Of a stretch of DNA of 29,144 nt, positions 8,150 to 15,121 are shown piece by piece; position 1 is the first letter of the stretch, and every line of letters starts with the position of its first letter. Origin of the DNA: CAYRVF01 sp964427535 (GTDB taxonomy: Bacteria; Chloroflexota; Ktedonobacteria; Ktedonobacterales; JADMIN01); NCBI GenBank assembly GCA_964427535.1, contig CAYRVF010000069.1:1-29144 (forward strand). The letters run 5' to 3'. The position numbers and the translations under genes are program-made. Under the pieces are notes generated by a model. The model searched no databases, had not been told where the DNA came from, and worked only from the letters and a program-made list of their open reading frames with translations.

Positions 8150-8623
8150 CTAGCTCACGAGTGTGGAGCTATGCACCAGATCGCGTTCAGCGACGTGCGC
8201 CAGCGCGTGCATTCCACGCGCCAGCGCGGCCAGGTCGCCTGACTCCATATGTTCGAGCCAGCGGGCGAAGCGCTCGGAGCCACCCTGACGAAGGCTCGTC
8301 ACCAGCTCCTGCCCGGCGGATGTCGGCGCGAGCAGCGTGCGGCGCCGGTCCTCGGCATCCTCGGTGCGCTCGGCATACCCCAGTTGTACCAGCCGGTCGA
8401 CCAGAATGCTCGCGGCAGGTTTGCCTACGTTCAGCGCGTCGGCCAGCGAGCTGACGTTCATGCCCTCTTGCGAGGCCAGTGCCATCAGCGCCTTCAATTG
8501 GCCCATCGTGAGGTCGAGATGCATCCACTCGGGCGCCGACCCCTGTTGCATCGCATGGAAGATCGCCTTCTGCGCATCCTGCACGGCTTGCAGAGCCGCC
8601 GCACGATCCTCAGATGTCTCCAT
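8150..8623 (-). CDS. MarR-family transcriptional regulator
   Basis: 157 residues. The MarR winged helix-turn-helix is clear: the recognition region MNVSSLADALNVGKPAASIL (about residues 55-74), VDRLVQLGYAERTEDAEDRR with the wing RTLLAPTSAG (about 75-105), flanked by N- and C-terminal dimerisation helices. Such proteins are dimeric repressors released by small ligands. It is the first gene of a leftward pair with the MFS exporter and most likely represses its own promoter (8653-8682), where repeated sequences suitable as operators are present. The ATG is preceded by GGAGAG about seven bases upstream. The inducing ligand cannot be inferred. Confidence 0.93.
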   Translation of the reverse strand: METSEDRAAALQAVQDAQKAIFHAMQQGSAPEWMHLDLTMGQLKALMALASQEGMNVSSLADALNVGKPAASILVDRLVQLGYAERTEDAEDRRRTLLAPTSAGQELVTSLRQGGSERFARWLEHMESGDLAALARGMHALAHVAERDLVHSSTLVS

Positions 8624-8640
8624 ATCGCACTCTCCATTTC

Positions 8641-8711
8641 GTAACTACGTTTATCCTATCATAATAGTTTCGATATTGCAAACCATTCTTACCCGCGAAA
8701 TAGCTTCGATA
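8641..8711. promoter_or_regulatory. Candidate MarR operators (repeats around the promoter)
   Basis: AATAGTTTCGATA at 8663-8675 is repeated as AATAGCTTCGATA at 8699-8711 (12 of 13 bases), 36 bases apart. On the minus strand CGAAACTA and TAGTTACG (8672-8665 and about 8647-8640) form a 7-of-8 inverted repeat that brackets the -10 box. Repeats placed over and upstream of a marR promoter are typical of autorepression sites. Confidence 0.4.
8653..8682 (-). promoter_or_regulatory. Candidate marR-MFS promoter
   Basis: On the minus strand TTGCAA (8682-8677) and TAGGAT (8658-8653) are separated by 18 bases, about 30 bases upstream of the marR start. This stretch is unusually A/T-rich compared with its surroundings, as expected for a promoter. 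It overlaps the candidate operators described separately. Confidence 0.5.
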
Positions 8712-8759
8712 CGTTTCACATATTCCACTTAAGCAGAAACGCGCTCTCTACGCCGTTCT

Positions 8760-8836
8760 GTAGGGGCGAGGCATGTCTCGCCCGCCGCGGCTCTCGCACA
8801 GACGCGGCCCAGCGCAGTGGTTGCAGGCGAGACATG
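8760..8836. repeat. GAGGCATG-type repeat with inverted second arm
   Basis: GTAGGGGCGAGGCATGTCTC begins a second-family repeat at 8760. An 11-base segment, CATGTCTCGCC at 8772-8782, is repeated exactly in inverted orientation as GGCGAGACATG at 8826-8836, giving a 65-base structure. It sits between the marR promoter and the phosphoesterase terminator, in a 282-base gap without a gene. Confidence 0.6.
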
Positions 8837-8839
8837 ACG

Positions 8840-8870
8840 AAAAGGCCCCTTCCCGCGAGGAGAAGGGGCC
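8840..8870 (-). terminator. Intrinsic terminator of the phosphoesterase gene
   Basis: GGCCCCTT (8844-8851) pairs with AAGGGGCC (8863-8870), and on the minus strand the stem is followed by TTTTCGTC. It lies 36 bases past the stop of the phosphoesterase gene. Confidence 0.75.
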
Positions 8871-8905
8871 GAGACTGCGGTGCGCGAATGCGCTCAGAAA
8901 GGAAT

Positions 8906-9904
8906 TTAGTCGTTGCCGCGGAAGAGCTTCGTCATCGGCGTCACGTTCTTGGTGTCGCAGGTGTTCTGCAGGCAGCCGAGGCGGAAGGCATCCTGAATCG
9001 TCTGCAGCAGCGAGTAGTGGTTGTACGGCGTGGCGTCCTGAACGGGGTGCTCACTGTGGTTGGTGATGACGATCGTCGCGACCCGACCGCCGCCCGGATT
9101 GGCATCGCAGCAACCGGTCGTGCCAGTGAAGTTGAAGTCGTTCTCATCCCATGTCACGACGATGGCGTTGTTACCATGGCTCCAGAAGCGCGCGTCCTTG
9201 ATCTGGTCCACGAGGCTCTGGACATACGCGTCGCCGACCTGGATGTTCGTGTTGAAATCAGAGCAGGAGCTGGTGCCGTGCATGTCGTGGCACTGGTCAG
9301 GCACGATCAGGCTGAAGTTTGGCACGTCGCCGCTGTGTAGGTCGGACTGAAGATATGGGTCGAGCGGCACGCTATTGGCGAGCTGTTTCGGGTTGTTGAC
9401 GATGCTCGTGAAGTTCATGAACGGGTTGTGCTTCGAGGCGTAGAGCACGTTCGTGGACGACGGATAGGTGGTGCCCGTGTAACCGACGGAGGGCATCGAC
9501 TGCTGATAGGTCTTCCAGCTGAGACCGGCTTTGGTCAGCTGGTCGGCGAGGCTCGGGTTCGAGATCTGATGCGTGGTATACGGCGCGTCGTCCTGGATGC
9601 CGTAGTAACTGCCGCCGACGAGCGCGACATAGTTCGGCTCGCTCGGATGCGTCACGCCGTAGTAACTCGTCGCCAGGCCGTACCGCTGCGCCAGCGCGTT
9701 GATGTGCGGCGCATTCGTATTCCCGATAATCTGGTCGTAGTTCGAGTTCTCCATCATGATCACGAACACGTGCTGGTAGCGCGGCACACCCGCCTCGCCG
9801 CCCTGGCGATTGTCGTTGCCATGCGCGGCCACCACACCAGCCACCGCTGCACTTGCTATCAGCGCTACCGCTGCCGCTCCGGCCACCATTCGGTTCAGAC
9901 GCAT
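8906..9904 (-). CDS. Secreted phosphoesterase (acid phosphatase/phospholipase C-like)
   Basis: 332 residues from the ATG at 9904, chosen because GGAGGTG lies eight bases upstream and a classic signal peptide begins there (MRLNRMVAGAAAVALIASAA, cleavage expected after VAGVVAA). The longer frame to 10012 adds only arginine-rich sequence. The mature protein begins with HVFVIMMENSNYDQIIG, the signature of the phosphoesterase family that contains bacterial phospholipase C and AcpA-type acid phosphatases (Asn/Glu metal site). HPSEPNYVALVGGSYYG, VPDQCHDMHG and VVTWDENDF follow in the expected order. It probably acts outside the membrane on phosphate esters; whether the substrate is a lipid is unknown. 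Cysteines in CHDM, SSC, GCC and CLQNTC suggest disulphides. It diverges from the GH76-like gene and is followed by its own terminator. Confidence 0.88.
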   Translation of the reverse strand: MRLNRMVAGAAAVALIASAAVAGVVAAHGNDNRQGGEAGVPRYQHVFVIMMENSNYDQIIGNTNAPHINALAQRYGLATSYYGVTHPSEPNYVALVGGSYYGIQDDAPYTTHQISNPSLADQLTKAGLSWKTYQQSMPSVGYTGTTYPSSTNVLYASKHNPFMNFTSIVNNPKQLANSVPLDPYLQSDLHSGDVPNFSLIVPDQCHDMHGTSSCSDFNTNIQVGDAYVQSLVDQIKDARFWSHGNNAIVVTWDENDFNFTGTTGCCDANPGGGRVATIVITNHSEHPVQDATPYNHYSLLQTIQDAFRLGCLQNTCDTKNVTPMTKLFRGND

Positions 9905-10255
9905 GAAATCGCACCTCCATCTTGTAGACATCGTGGGGAGCCGCTGTGTCGCGGCTCTCCTCGCTCTGGCCCCATCGGCCGTCAAACATGGGAGAGCGTA
10001 CCTTGTCGGCATTAATGTCGCTTTAAGGGGATGCTAAAGCTTCGCAGGTCTAGTCGGCGTGTCGCTCTCTAATTACGTCTGCTCATTGCCTCAGTGGAGA
10101 CTGCGACCGGCGATGTTTCGTCGGTGCGCTACTGTGAAGACTCGCGTGCGCGGACACGGTGTCCGGCGCCTGGTACGGCATCATCGGTGCGACCACTGGC
10201 GCCAGCGCGGCGTGCTTGAGTAGCGTGGTGGCAGTGCGAGAGGAGGTGGACACAG
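9905..10255. promoter_or_regulatory. Divergent intergenic region, phosphoesterase and GH76 genes
   Basis: 351 bases without a credible gene. A 21-base inverted repeat, GCTTTA-N9-TAAAGC, lies at 10020-10040 in an A/T-richer patch that also contains GCATTAATG at 10009-10017, a plausible operator for the leftward gene. A hairpin, GAGCCGC / GCGGCTC with a six-base loop (9938-9957), would lie in the leader of the phosphoesterase mRNA. The right end has AGGAGGTG before the GH76 start. No convincing -35/-10 pair was found for either gene. Confidence 0.35.
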
Positions 10256-11335
10256 ATGAGTACATCCGAGGCGACCCAACGGGCGCTCGCGGCCTATGAC
10301 GCGATGCAGGCCACGTTCTTCCAGCGCGACGGCTCAAATCTCTACGCCGAGCACGTTCCCGCACAGAAGGGCGATCATCGCCACACCTCCGAATGGCCGT
10401 TCTCGCAGGCGCATGTGGCCACCATCAACCTGCTGGGCATACGCGACGTGGCCGGGCGCGATATCGCGGCTGAGGTGCGCGCGCGTACGGTTGGGCAGGA
10501 GCGGTACTGGTCCGCGACGAGCGCGACGGGCCTGCCGGGCTACCTCTCGAACGCACTCCGGCCGTATGACCGGGGCGGCGACCTGTTCTACGACGACAAC
10601 GCCTGGGTTGCGCTGGCGCTGCTCCGCCTGCACACGCTGACCGGCGACGCTGGTGCGCTCGTCCGGGCGCGGCAGATCTTCGCCCTGCTCGTCTCGGGGT
10701 GGGATACCGACGCCACGCACGCCGCGCCGGGTGGTGTCTTCTGGACCCAGGCGCGCTGGAGTCGCGACCGCAACACCGTCTCGACGATGCCCGCCGCCGA
10801 GGTGGGCCTGCGCCTGCACCGTCTCACCGGGGATGCCGACGCGCTCGACTGGGCGCGCCGCATGTACGACTGGACGAACAACTATCTGCTCGCCCCTAAT
10901 GGTCTGTATTGGGACCACCTGGACCTCGCGGGCGCGGTAGAGCCGACACAGTGGAGCTACAACCAGGGTGTTCCCATAGGCGTGCATCTGCTGCTGCATC
11001 AGGTGACCGGAGAGGCTGTCTATCTCGACCGGGCCGTGCGGCTGGCCGACGCCGCGCTGGAGTTCTACGGACAGCAGAACCGGCTTCAGCAGCAGCCGCC
11101 CGCCTTTAACGCGATCTTTCTGGAGCACCTGCTCGCGCTCCAGGCCGCCACATCCGACGAGCGCTACGCCACTGCCGCGCGCGACTACGCCGAGTGGGCG
11201 TGGCAGTCCCGCCGCGATGCTCGTGGCGTCTTCGTGTTCGACCCGAAAGGGCCAGCGGCTCTGCTCGATAACGCGGCGATGACACGCCTCTACGCCGCCC
11301 TCGCCTGGAATCCCGCCGATTGGAGCAACCTGTGA
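10256..11335 (+). CDS. GH76-like glycosidase (putative alpha-1,6-mannanase fold)
   Basis: 359 residues with a ribosome site AGGAGGTG eight bases before the ATG. The sequence shows repeated helical pairs of an (alpha/alpha)6 barrel with aromatic-rich motifs. FYDDNAWVALALL places Asp113-Asp114 where GH76 enzymes carry their catalytic Asp pair. GGVFWTQARWSRDRNTVST (about 163-181), WTNNYLLAPNGLYWDHLD (about 208-225) and WSYNQGVPIGVHLLL (about 235-249) match the order of conserved GH76 segments. The family hydrolyses alpha-1,6-mannose linkages, but related six-hairpin proteins act on other sugars. There is no signal peptide or membrane segment, so this protein appears cytoplasmic, unlike most characterised secreted GH76 enzymes. 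It diverges from the secreted phosphoesterase and converges with the DUF202 gene after 28 bases. Confidence 0.8.
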   Translation: MSTSEATQRALAAYDAMQATFFQRDGSNLYAEHVPAQKGDHRHTSEWPFSQAHVATINLLGIRDVAGRDIAAEVRARTVGQERYWSATSATGLPGYLSNALRPYDRGGDLFYDDNAWVALALLRLHTLTGDAGALVRARQIFALLVSGWDTDATHAAPGGVFWTQARWSRDRNTVSTMPAAEVGLRLHRLTGDADALDWARRMYDWTNNYLLAPNGLYWDHLDLAGAVEPTQWSYNQGVPIGVHLLLHQVTGEAVYLDRAVRLADAALEFYGQQNRLQQQPPAFNAIFLEHLLALQAATSDERYATAARDYAEWAWQSRRDARGVFVFDPKGPAALLDNAAMTRLYAALAWNPADWSNL

Positions 11336-11363
11336 CGACGGCGCGTCCCTGTCAGCAGCCTCT

Positions 11364-11756
11364 TCAAGCGGTAAGCAACAAATAGACGGCGAGGATGACG
11401 CCCGCGAGCGCGAGGATGCCCATCAGCACGATACTGAGCACCGGACTCCAGCGCAGGCGGCCGTGCTGAATGTCGTCCATCACGCGCAGGTAGCGCCAGA
11501 GTGAGAACGGCAGCAGCAGCGCGCCGCAGATCACCAGCGCCACACCGAGCACGGTGGAGGTTCCCGTCGGGAGCACCCTCCCAACCGGGGGAACGAGTTC
11601 GCGAGTAATCAGGCCGAAGCGCGCGACGACGAAGCCCAGCCCCATGATGGCGATGCTGGTGCGTCCCCAGGCAAGCAACGTGCGCTCGTTCGCGAGGTGG
11701 TCACGCGTGGCGCTGGGCGAGGGCTTCGCCTCGCCGGTCGGGTCGTTCTTGGCCAT
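11364..11756 (-). CDS. DUF202 family membrane protein
   Basis: 130 residues from the ATG at 11756, chosen because GGAGGTG lies eight bases upstream (the frame is open to 11783). The signature RDHLANERTLLAWGRTSIA at about residues 18-36 is the defining N-terminal motif of DUF202 (YidH-like) proteins. Three hydrophobic segments follow: IMGLGFVVARFGLI, VLGVALVICGALLLPFSLW and the C-terminal VLSIVLMGILALAGVILAVYL. The function is not established; the family is found in inner membranes. It lies 82 bases downstream of the DUF302 gene on the same strand and may share its transcript. Confidence 0.88.
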   Translation of the reverse strand: MAKNDPTGEAKPSPSATRDHLANERTLLAWGRTSIAIMGLGFVVARFGLITRELVPPVGRVLPTGTSTVLGVALVICGALLLPFSLWRYLRVMDDIQHGRLRWSPVLSIVLMGILALAGVILAVYLLLTA

Positions 11757-11838
11757 CGCCTCTGCACCTCCGGCCGCGGCCACACCGCCGGCTACGGCCC
11801 CGCATGCGCGCCCGCGATCGCGTTGCTCCGGCTAGGCA

Positions 11839-12264
11839 TCAGGCCGAGAGCGCGCCGTCAATCAGCGGGCCAATGCCGGCAATGTTGGGGACGAGCTCGC
11901 TGGGGATGGAATGGCGCGCGGCAAGATACGCGGGACTGTTATAGCTGACCAGCACGCGACCGGCGGGGTCCTGCCAGGCGAGCGCCTTGAGGGGCAGGTC
12001 GAGCGCGAGCAGCGGCGACGCGACCATCAGCGGCGTTCCCGCTTTGGGGCTGCCGAAGATCAGCAGCTTCGCGGGCTGCATCGTGAGTCCCGCGCGCTCG
12101 GCCTCGCCACTGTGGTCGATGAGGGAGAACAGCGTCAGCCCCTTCGCCGCAATCGCCGACCTGAGGCGGTTCACCGTCTCATCCAAAGGATAGGGACTGG
12201 GCCGGGTGACAACGCCATCAGCAGACGAGGTGCTCTGGGAGGCATGCGTGTTATCGGTACTCAT
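11839..12264 (-). CDS. DUF302 family protein
   Basis: 141 residues from the ATG at 12264, chosen for the AGGAGG seven bases upstream; upstream codons in frame are arginine-rich and unlike protein. The DUF302 pattern is clear: YPLDETVNRLRSAIAAKGLTLFSLIDHSGEAERAGL (about 24-59), then LLIFGSPKAGTPLM (about 67-80), LDLPLKALAWQD (about 88-99) and VLVSYNSPAYLAARH (about 104-118). The function of the family is unknown; members are small soluble or periplasmic proteins often found next to stress genes. No signal peptide is seen here, and the first 20 residues are Ser/Thr-rich. It precedes the DUF202 gene. Confidence 0.9.
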   Translation of the reverse strand: MSTDNTHASQSTSSADGVVTRPSPYPLDETVNRLRSAIAAKGLTLFSLIDHSGEAERAGLTMQPAKLLIFGSPKAGTPLMVASPLLALDLPLKALAWQDPAGRVLVSYNSPAYLAARHSIPSELVPNIAGIGPLIDGALSA

Positions 12265-12360
12265 AGCGGTCCTCCTCGCGTGCCGGATAGAACTCCCCTG
12301 ACTCAGCCACGCGCGAGCGCGCATGGCTGCCCCTCACCACCGGTACACCTGCGACGGTAC

Positions 12361-12396
12361 CATCTCCGCTCCCCCGTTCGCAAGCGGGGCGAGATG
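12361..12396. other. Stem-loop between divergent DUF302 and DUF1003 genes
   Basis: CATCTC at 12361-12366 pairs with GAGATG at 12391-12396, with an inner CCCC / GGGG pairing. It lies upstream of both divergent genes, so a terminator role is unlikely; it could be a leader structure of the DUF302 mRNA. Confidence 0.35.
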
Positions 12397-12483
12397 GGAG
12401 TACGCACAAGTCATGTCAATCTACCTGTCGCGTAGGCATTCGTGAAGGCAACTCACAGGCGCGGGGCTGCTTTGCCCGCTCGG

Positions 12484-12497
12484 TATACTGGTACAAT
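12484..12497 (+). promoter_or_regulatory. Candidate -10 region of the DUF1003 gene
   Basis: Two -10-like hexamers, TATACT at 12484-12489 and TACAAT at 12492-12497, lie about 40-50 bases before the GTG start. No consensus -35 box sits at the right distance (the best is TTGCCC, too close to TACAAT), so this is a weak call. Confidence 0.3.
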
Positions 12498-12535
12498 GGA
12501 CGAAGAGAGGGTGTGACGCGGAGAGGGGGACCACT

Positions 12536-13042
12536 GTGACGATCGGCACAACGAGAACCGGATTGATTGATGAGGTGCGTAACAGCAAGGTCAAGGCTCG
12601 CGCCTACATCCATACGCCACGTAATCTGGGTGAGCGACTTGCCGACGACATTGCCACAGGCATGGGCAGTTGGAAGTTCATCATTGGACAGTCGATATTC
12701 GTTGGACTGTGGATTCTGCTAAATCTTGTCGGCATATTTGAGAAGTGGGATCCCTATCCATTCATCCTTCTCAATCTGTTGTTCTCCACACAGGCCGCGT
12801 ATGCGGCGCCTATCATTATGATGAGCCAGAATAGGCAATCGCAGAAGGACCGCCTGCGCGACGATCATGAGGCCGAAGAGGTTGACTTGCTGTACCGCAT
12901 AAATGAGCAGCAGCTTGAAATCCTCGCATTGCTGCGTGCAAATATCTGTCCTGAGGATGGTGCTGGTTCATCATCGATGTCGTTTCCCATGCAGACTCCT
13001 CCTACGACAAAGCCGCAAATCCAGCGGAAGCGCCGCGGGTGA
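12536..13042 (+). CDS. DUF1003 family membrane protein
   Basis: 168 residues from a GTG start with GAGAGGGGGA just upstream. The DUF1003 signature is complete: LADDIATGMGSWKFIIGQ (about 34-51), a first helix (FVGLWILLNLV), DPYPFILLNLLFSTQAAYAAP (about 72-92) forming the second helix, then IIMMSQNRQSQKDR and a charged helix containing EAEEVDLLYRINEQQLEIL. Two helices put it in the inner membrane. The function is unknown. The Pro/Ser/Thr-rich tail ends in QIQRKRRG. Codon usage is less GC-biased than in its neighbours, so it may have been acquired or be less highly expressed; that is inference. Confidence 0.9.
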   Translation: MTIGTTRTGLIDEVRNSKVKARAYIHTPRNLGERLADDIATGMGSWKFIIGQSIFVGLWILLNLVGIFEKWDPYPFILLNLLFSTQAAYAAPIIMMSQNRQSQKDRLRDDHEAEEVDLLYRINEQQLEILALLRANICPEDGAGSSSMSFPMQTPPTTKPQIQRKRRG

Positions 13043-13240
13043 ATGTGATCCAGGCAACCGCTTCTCGTGCGGCAGAACGTCGCCTGTGACTGCGGTGGGA
13101 CGCATTGCGAAACGGAAGTTGCCTCGGTCGCCTGCGTGGATTGTGCCCACTTGTCAGGCTGCGGCTGTGGTTGAATATCCTGCGTGAAAGGCACATGTCT
13201 ACCACCGAAGCGGCGGAAACACCGGGAAGGATACCGAGCT

Positions 13241-14020
13241 ATGCATGCCAGCGAGATACTCCGCGAGGCGGAGCATCGACCATGGCCCGTGCCGAAGACG
13301 CCGTGGATTCTGCGCCAGAACTGGGAAGACCTGCTCTTCGCGCACTGGCCGTTGCCGCCCCAACAGGTCGCGGAGAAACTGCCACTGGGTCTCACGCTGG
13401 ACACCTACGACGGGCAGGCATGGATCGGCGTGGTGCCCTTCATCATGACCGGCGTGCGGCCGCGCTTCGTCCCGCCGCTGCCCTACGTCTCGCGGTTCTA
13501 TGAGCTGAACGTGCGCACCTATGTGACGGCGAACAACCGGCCCGGCGTCTACTTCTTCAGCCTGGATGCCAGCAGTCCGCTCGCGGTCGTGCTGGCGCGC
13601 GCGTTCTTCTTCCTGCCCTATTACCACGCCCGGTTCCGTTGCAGGCGTCAGCACGACGCCATCACCTACGTCTGCGAACGGCACGATCCGCGCTCCACAC
13701 CCGCAAGCTTTGCGGCGACCTACGCGCCTACGGGTCCCGTGTTTACCTCGCGTCCCGGCTCGCTGGAGCATTTTCTCACCGAGCGCTACTGTCTCTACAG
13801 TGAGTCTCCCTCCGGGCGCCTCTACGAGGGCGACATCCTGCACAGACGCTGGCCGCTGCAGCCCGCCGAAGCCAGCATCTCCCGCAACACAATGACGCTG
13901 CCAGCGGGTCTCGCGCTGCCTGACACACCGCCGCTGCTGCACTTCTCCCGCCGTGTCGAGATGCTCGCGTGGCCCGTCCTGCCAGTGCAGTCGCCTGTGA
14001 TGACACCGCCAGCGTCATAG
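13241..14020 (+). CDS. DUF2071 (YqjF-like) family protein
   Basis: 259 residues from the ATG at 13241 (MHASEIL). The frame opens with a GTG at 13184, but those 19 codons are basic and unlike the family. The DUF2071 pattern is visible: WILRQNWEDLLFAHWPLPPQQVAEKLP (about 22-48), DTYDGQAWIGVVPFIMTGVRP (about 54-74), YELNVRTYVTANNRPGVYFFSLDA (about 87-110), a transition to PYYHARF (about 126-132), and FLTERYCLYSESPSGRLYEGDILHRRWPL in the C-terminal half. The family has a beta-barrel resembling acetoacetate decarboxylase; its function is unknown. It has no close operon partners. The ribosome site is modest (AAGGA about ten bases upstream). Confidence 0.85.
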   Translation: MHASEILREAEHRPWPVPKTPWILRQNWEDLLFAHWPLPPQQVAEKLPLGLTLDTYDGQAWIGVVPFIMTGVRPRFVPPLPYVSRFYELNVRTYVTANNRPGVYFFSLDASSPLAVVLARAFFFLPYYHARFRCRRQHDAITYVCERHDPRSTPASFAATYAPTGPVFTSRPGSLEHFLTERYCLYSESPSGRLYEGDILHRRWPLQPAEASISRNTMTLPAGLALPDTPPLLHFSRRVEMLAWPVLPVQSPVMTPPAS

Positions 14021-14044
14021 TCGCCACCGGCGGGGGTCGGACCT

Positions 14045-14154
14045 GGCACGCCTCGCCCCTACCACAGTGAGCAGCGCCGTTGCGTACCCCTTCACCTGAA
14101 ACGCCCGCCTCACGACCCCTCCCTCCAAGGGGAGGGGGTTGGGGGTGTGGTTCT
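14045..14154. repeat. Two interspersed repeats, one of each family
   Basis: GGCACGCCTCGCCCCTACC at 14045-14063 is the reverse orientation of the GTAGGGGCGAGGC family. At 14114-14154, CCCCTCCCTCCAAGGGGAGG followed by GGGTTGGGGGTGTGGTTCTG is a first-family hairpin module closest to 2384-2430. They lie between the DUF2071 gene and the response regulator. TACAAT at 14200-14205 could be a -10 box for the latter but lacks a clear -35. Confidence 0.7.
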
Positions 14155-14305
14155 GCCTCCGCCAAAAGGGACTAGTCTACATATCCATCTCGCATCGAGT
14201 ACAATAGGACCACCAGAGACGTATTTCACATGCTGGAGCCCTCGCGGCGGACAGCACACCTTGTCCCATGAGCATCGTCGCTAGAGAGAAGGGGTGCGTG
14301 ACGCT

Positions 14306-15031
14306 ATGACGACCAAGCGAAGTGACCGTCAAATCTCCGTCCTCATCGCGGATGATCATGCGCTTGTGCGCGAGGGCACACGGCGTCTGCTCGAAAGCGA
14401 GCCGGACCTCCGCGTCGTGGCCGAGGCGGCAGACGGCCAGGAGGCCATCGACCAGGTGGAGCGACGCACTCCGGATGTCGTTATCATGGATGTCGCCATG
14501 CCCGGAATGTCGGGCATCGAGGCCACACGCCGCATCAAAGAGCGTCGGCCCGGGGTGGCGGTGCTCGCGCTAACCGCCTACGACGACGACCAGTACGTAA
14601 TGGCGCTGCTCGACGCCGGAGCAGCGGGATTCCTCCTGAAAGACGTACGCGGGCAGGAGCTTGTGGCAGCGGTGCGCGCGGTATCGCGTGGCGAGCCCGT
14701 GTTGCGCCCGAGCATCGCCGTTCGCGCGCTGCGCCATGCCGTCGCCCAGCCACCGGTCGTCGTCAGCACACCGCCGATATCAGAGCGTGAGATGGAGGTG
14801 CTGCGCGAAGCGGCGCGTGGCCTGCCCAATAAAGATATCGCGCGCCGGCTCAACCTCAGCGTGCGAACGGTACACACCCATCTCGGCAACATATTTACGA
14901 AGCTGGGCGTGAGTTCACGCACCGAGGCAGTGCTGCTCGCGCTTCGACGTGGCTGGGTTACACTCGACGAGACGCGCCAAGCGCCGAGCGTATCCGCGGA
15001 GACAGACGGAGCGCGCGACGACCGCCTGTGA
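14306..15031 (+). CDS. NarL/FixJ-type response regulator (REC-LuxR HTH)
   Basis: 241 residues from ATG at 14306; a GTG at 14294 would add four residues, and GAGAAGGGG upstream fits either. The receiver domain (about 10-125) has the acidic pair in IADDHALVREG, the phospho-acceptor Asp62 in VVIMDVAMPGMSG, the Thr of LALTAYDDD and Lys112 in FLLKDVRG. The LuxR-type helix-turn-helix follows (about 158-218) with ISEREMEVLREAARGLPNKD and ARRLNLSVRTVHTHLGNIF. It is the DNA-binding partner of the histidine kinase 90 bases downstream, read in the same direction, and the pair forms a NarL-class two-component system. The last 20 residues are acidic and low in complexity. Its targets are not identifiable here. 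Confidence 0.95.
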   Translation: MTTKRSDRQISVLIADDHALVREGTRRLLESEPDLRVVAEAADGQEAIDQVERRTPDVVIMDVAMPGMSGIEATRRIKERRPGVAVLALTAYDDDQYVMALLDAGAAGFLLKDVRGQELVAAVRAVSRGEPVLRPSIAVRALRHAVAQPPVVVSTPPISEREMEVLREAARGLPNKDIARRLNLSVRTVHTHLGNIFTKLGVSSRTEAVLLALRRGWVTLDETRQAPSVSAETDGARDDRL

Positions 15032-15034
15032 GAT

Positions 15035-15078
15035 CATCCGACACGCGGCATCCGACACGCGGCATCCGACACGCGGCA
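15035..15078. repeat. 14-bp tandem repeat, three copies
   Basis: CATCCGACACGCGG is present three times head to tail at 15035-15076, with two bases of a fourth copy, in the gap between the response regulator stop and the kinase start. The unit length is not a multiple of three and the array is outside coding sequence. Confidence 0.85.
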
Positions 15079-15121
15079 GTGACGCGAGCACCCAGGACGA
15101 TGACGACGTCTGTGGAGACTG

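Noticed and set aside
9905..10012. 36-residue extension of the phosphoesterase
   Set aside because: It would bury the signal peptide inside the protein, while a strong ribosome site lies before the ATG at 9904.
13105..13503. Open frame overlapping the DUF2071 start in another frame
   Set aside because: The translation is Ala/Arg-rich without any family pattern, and it conflicts with the well-supported DUF2071 frame.
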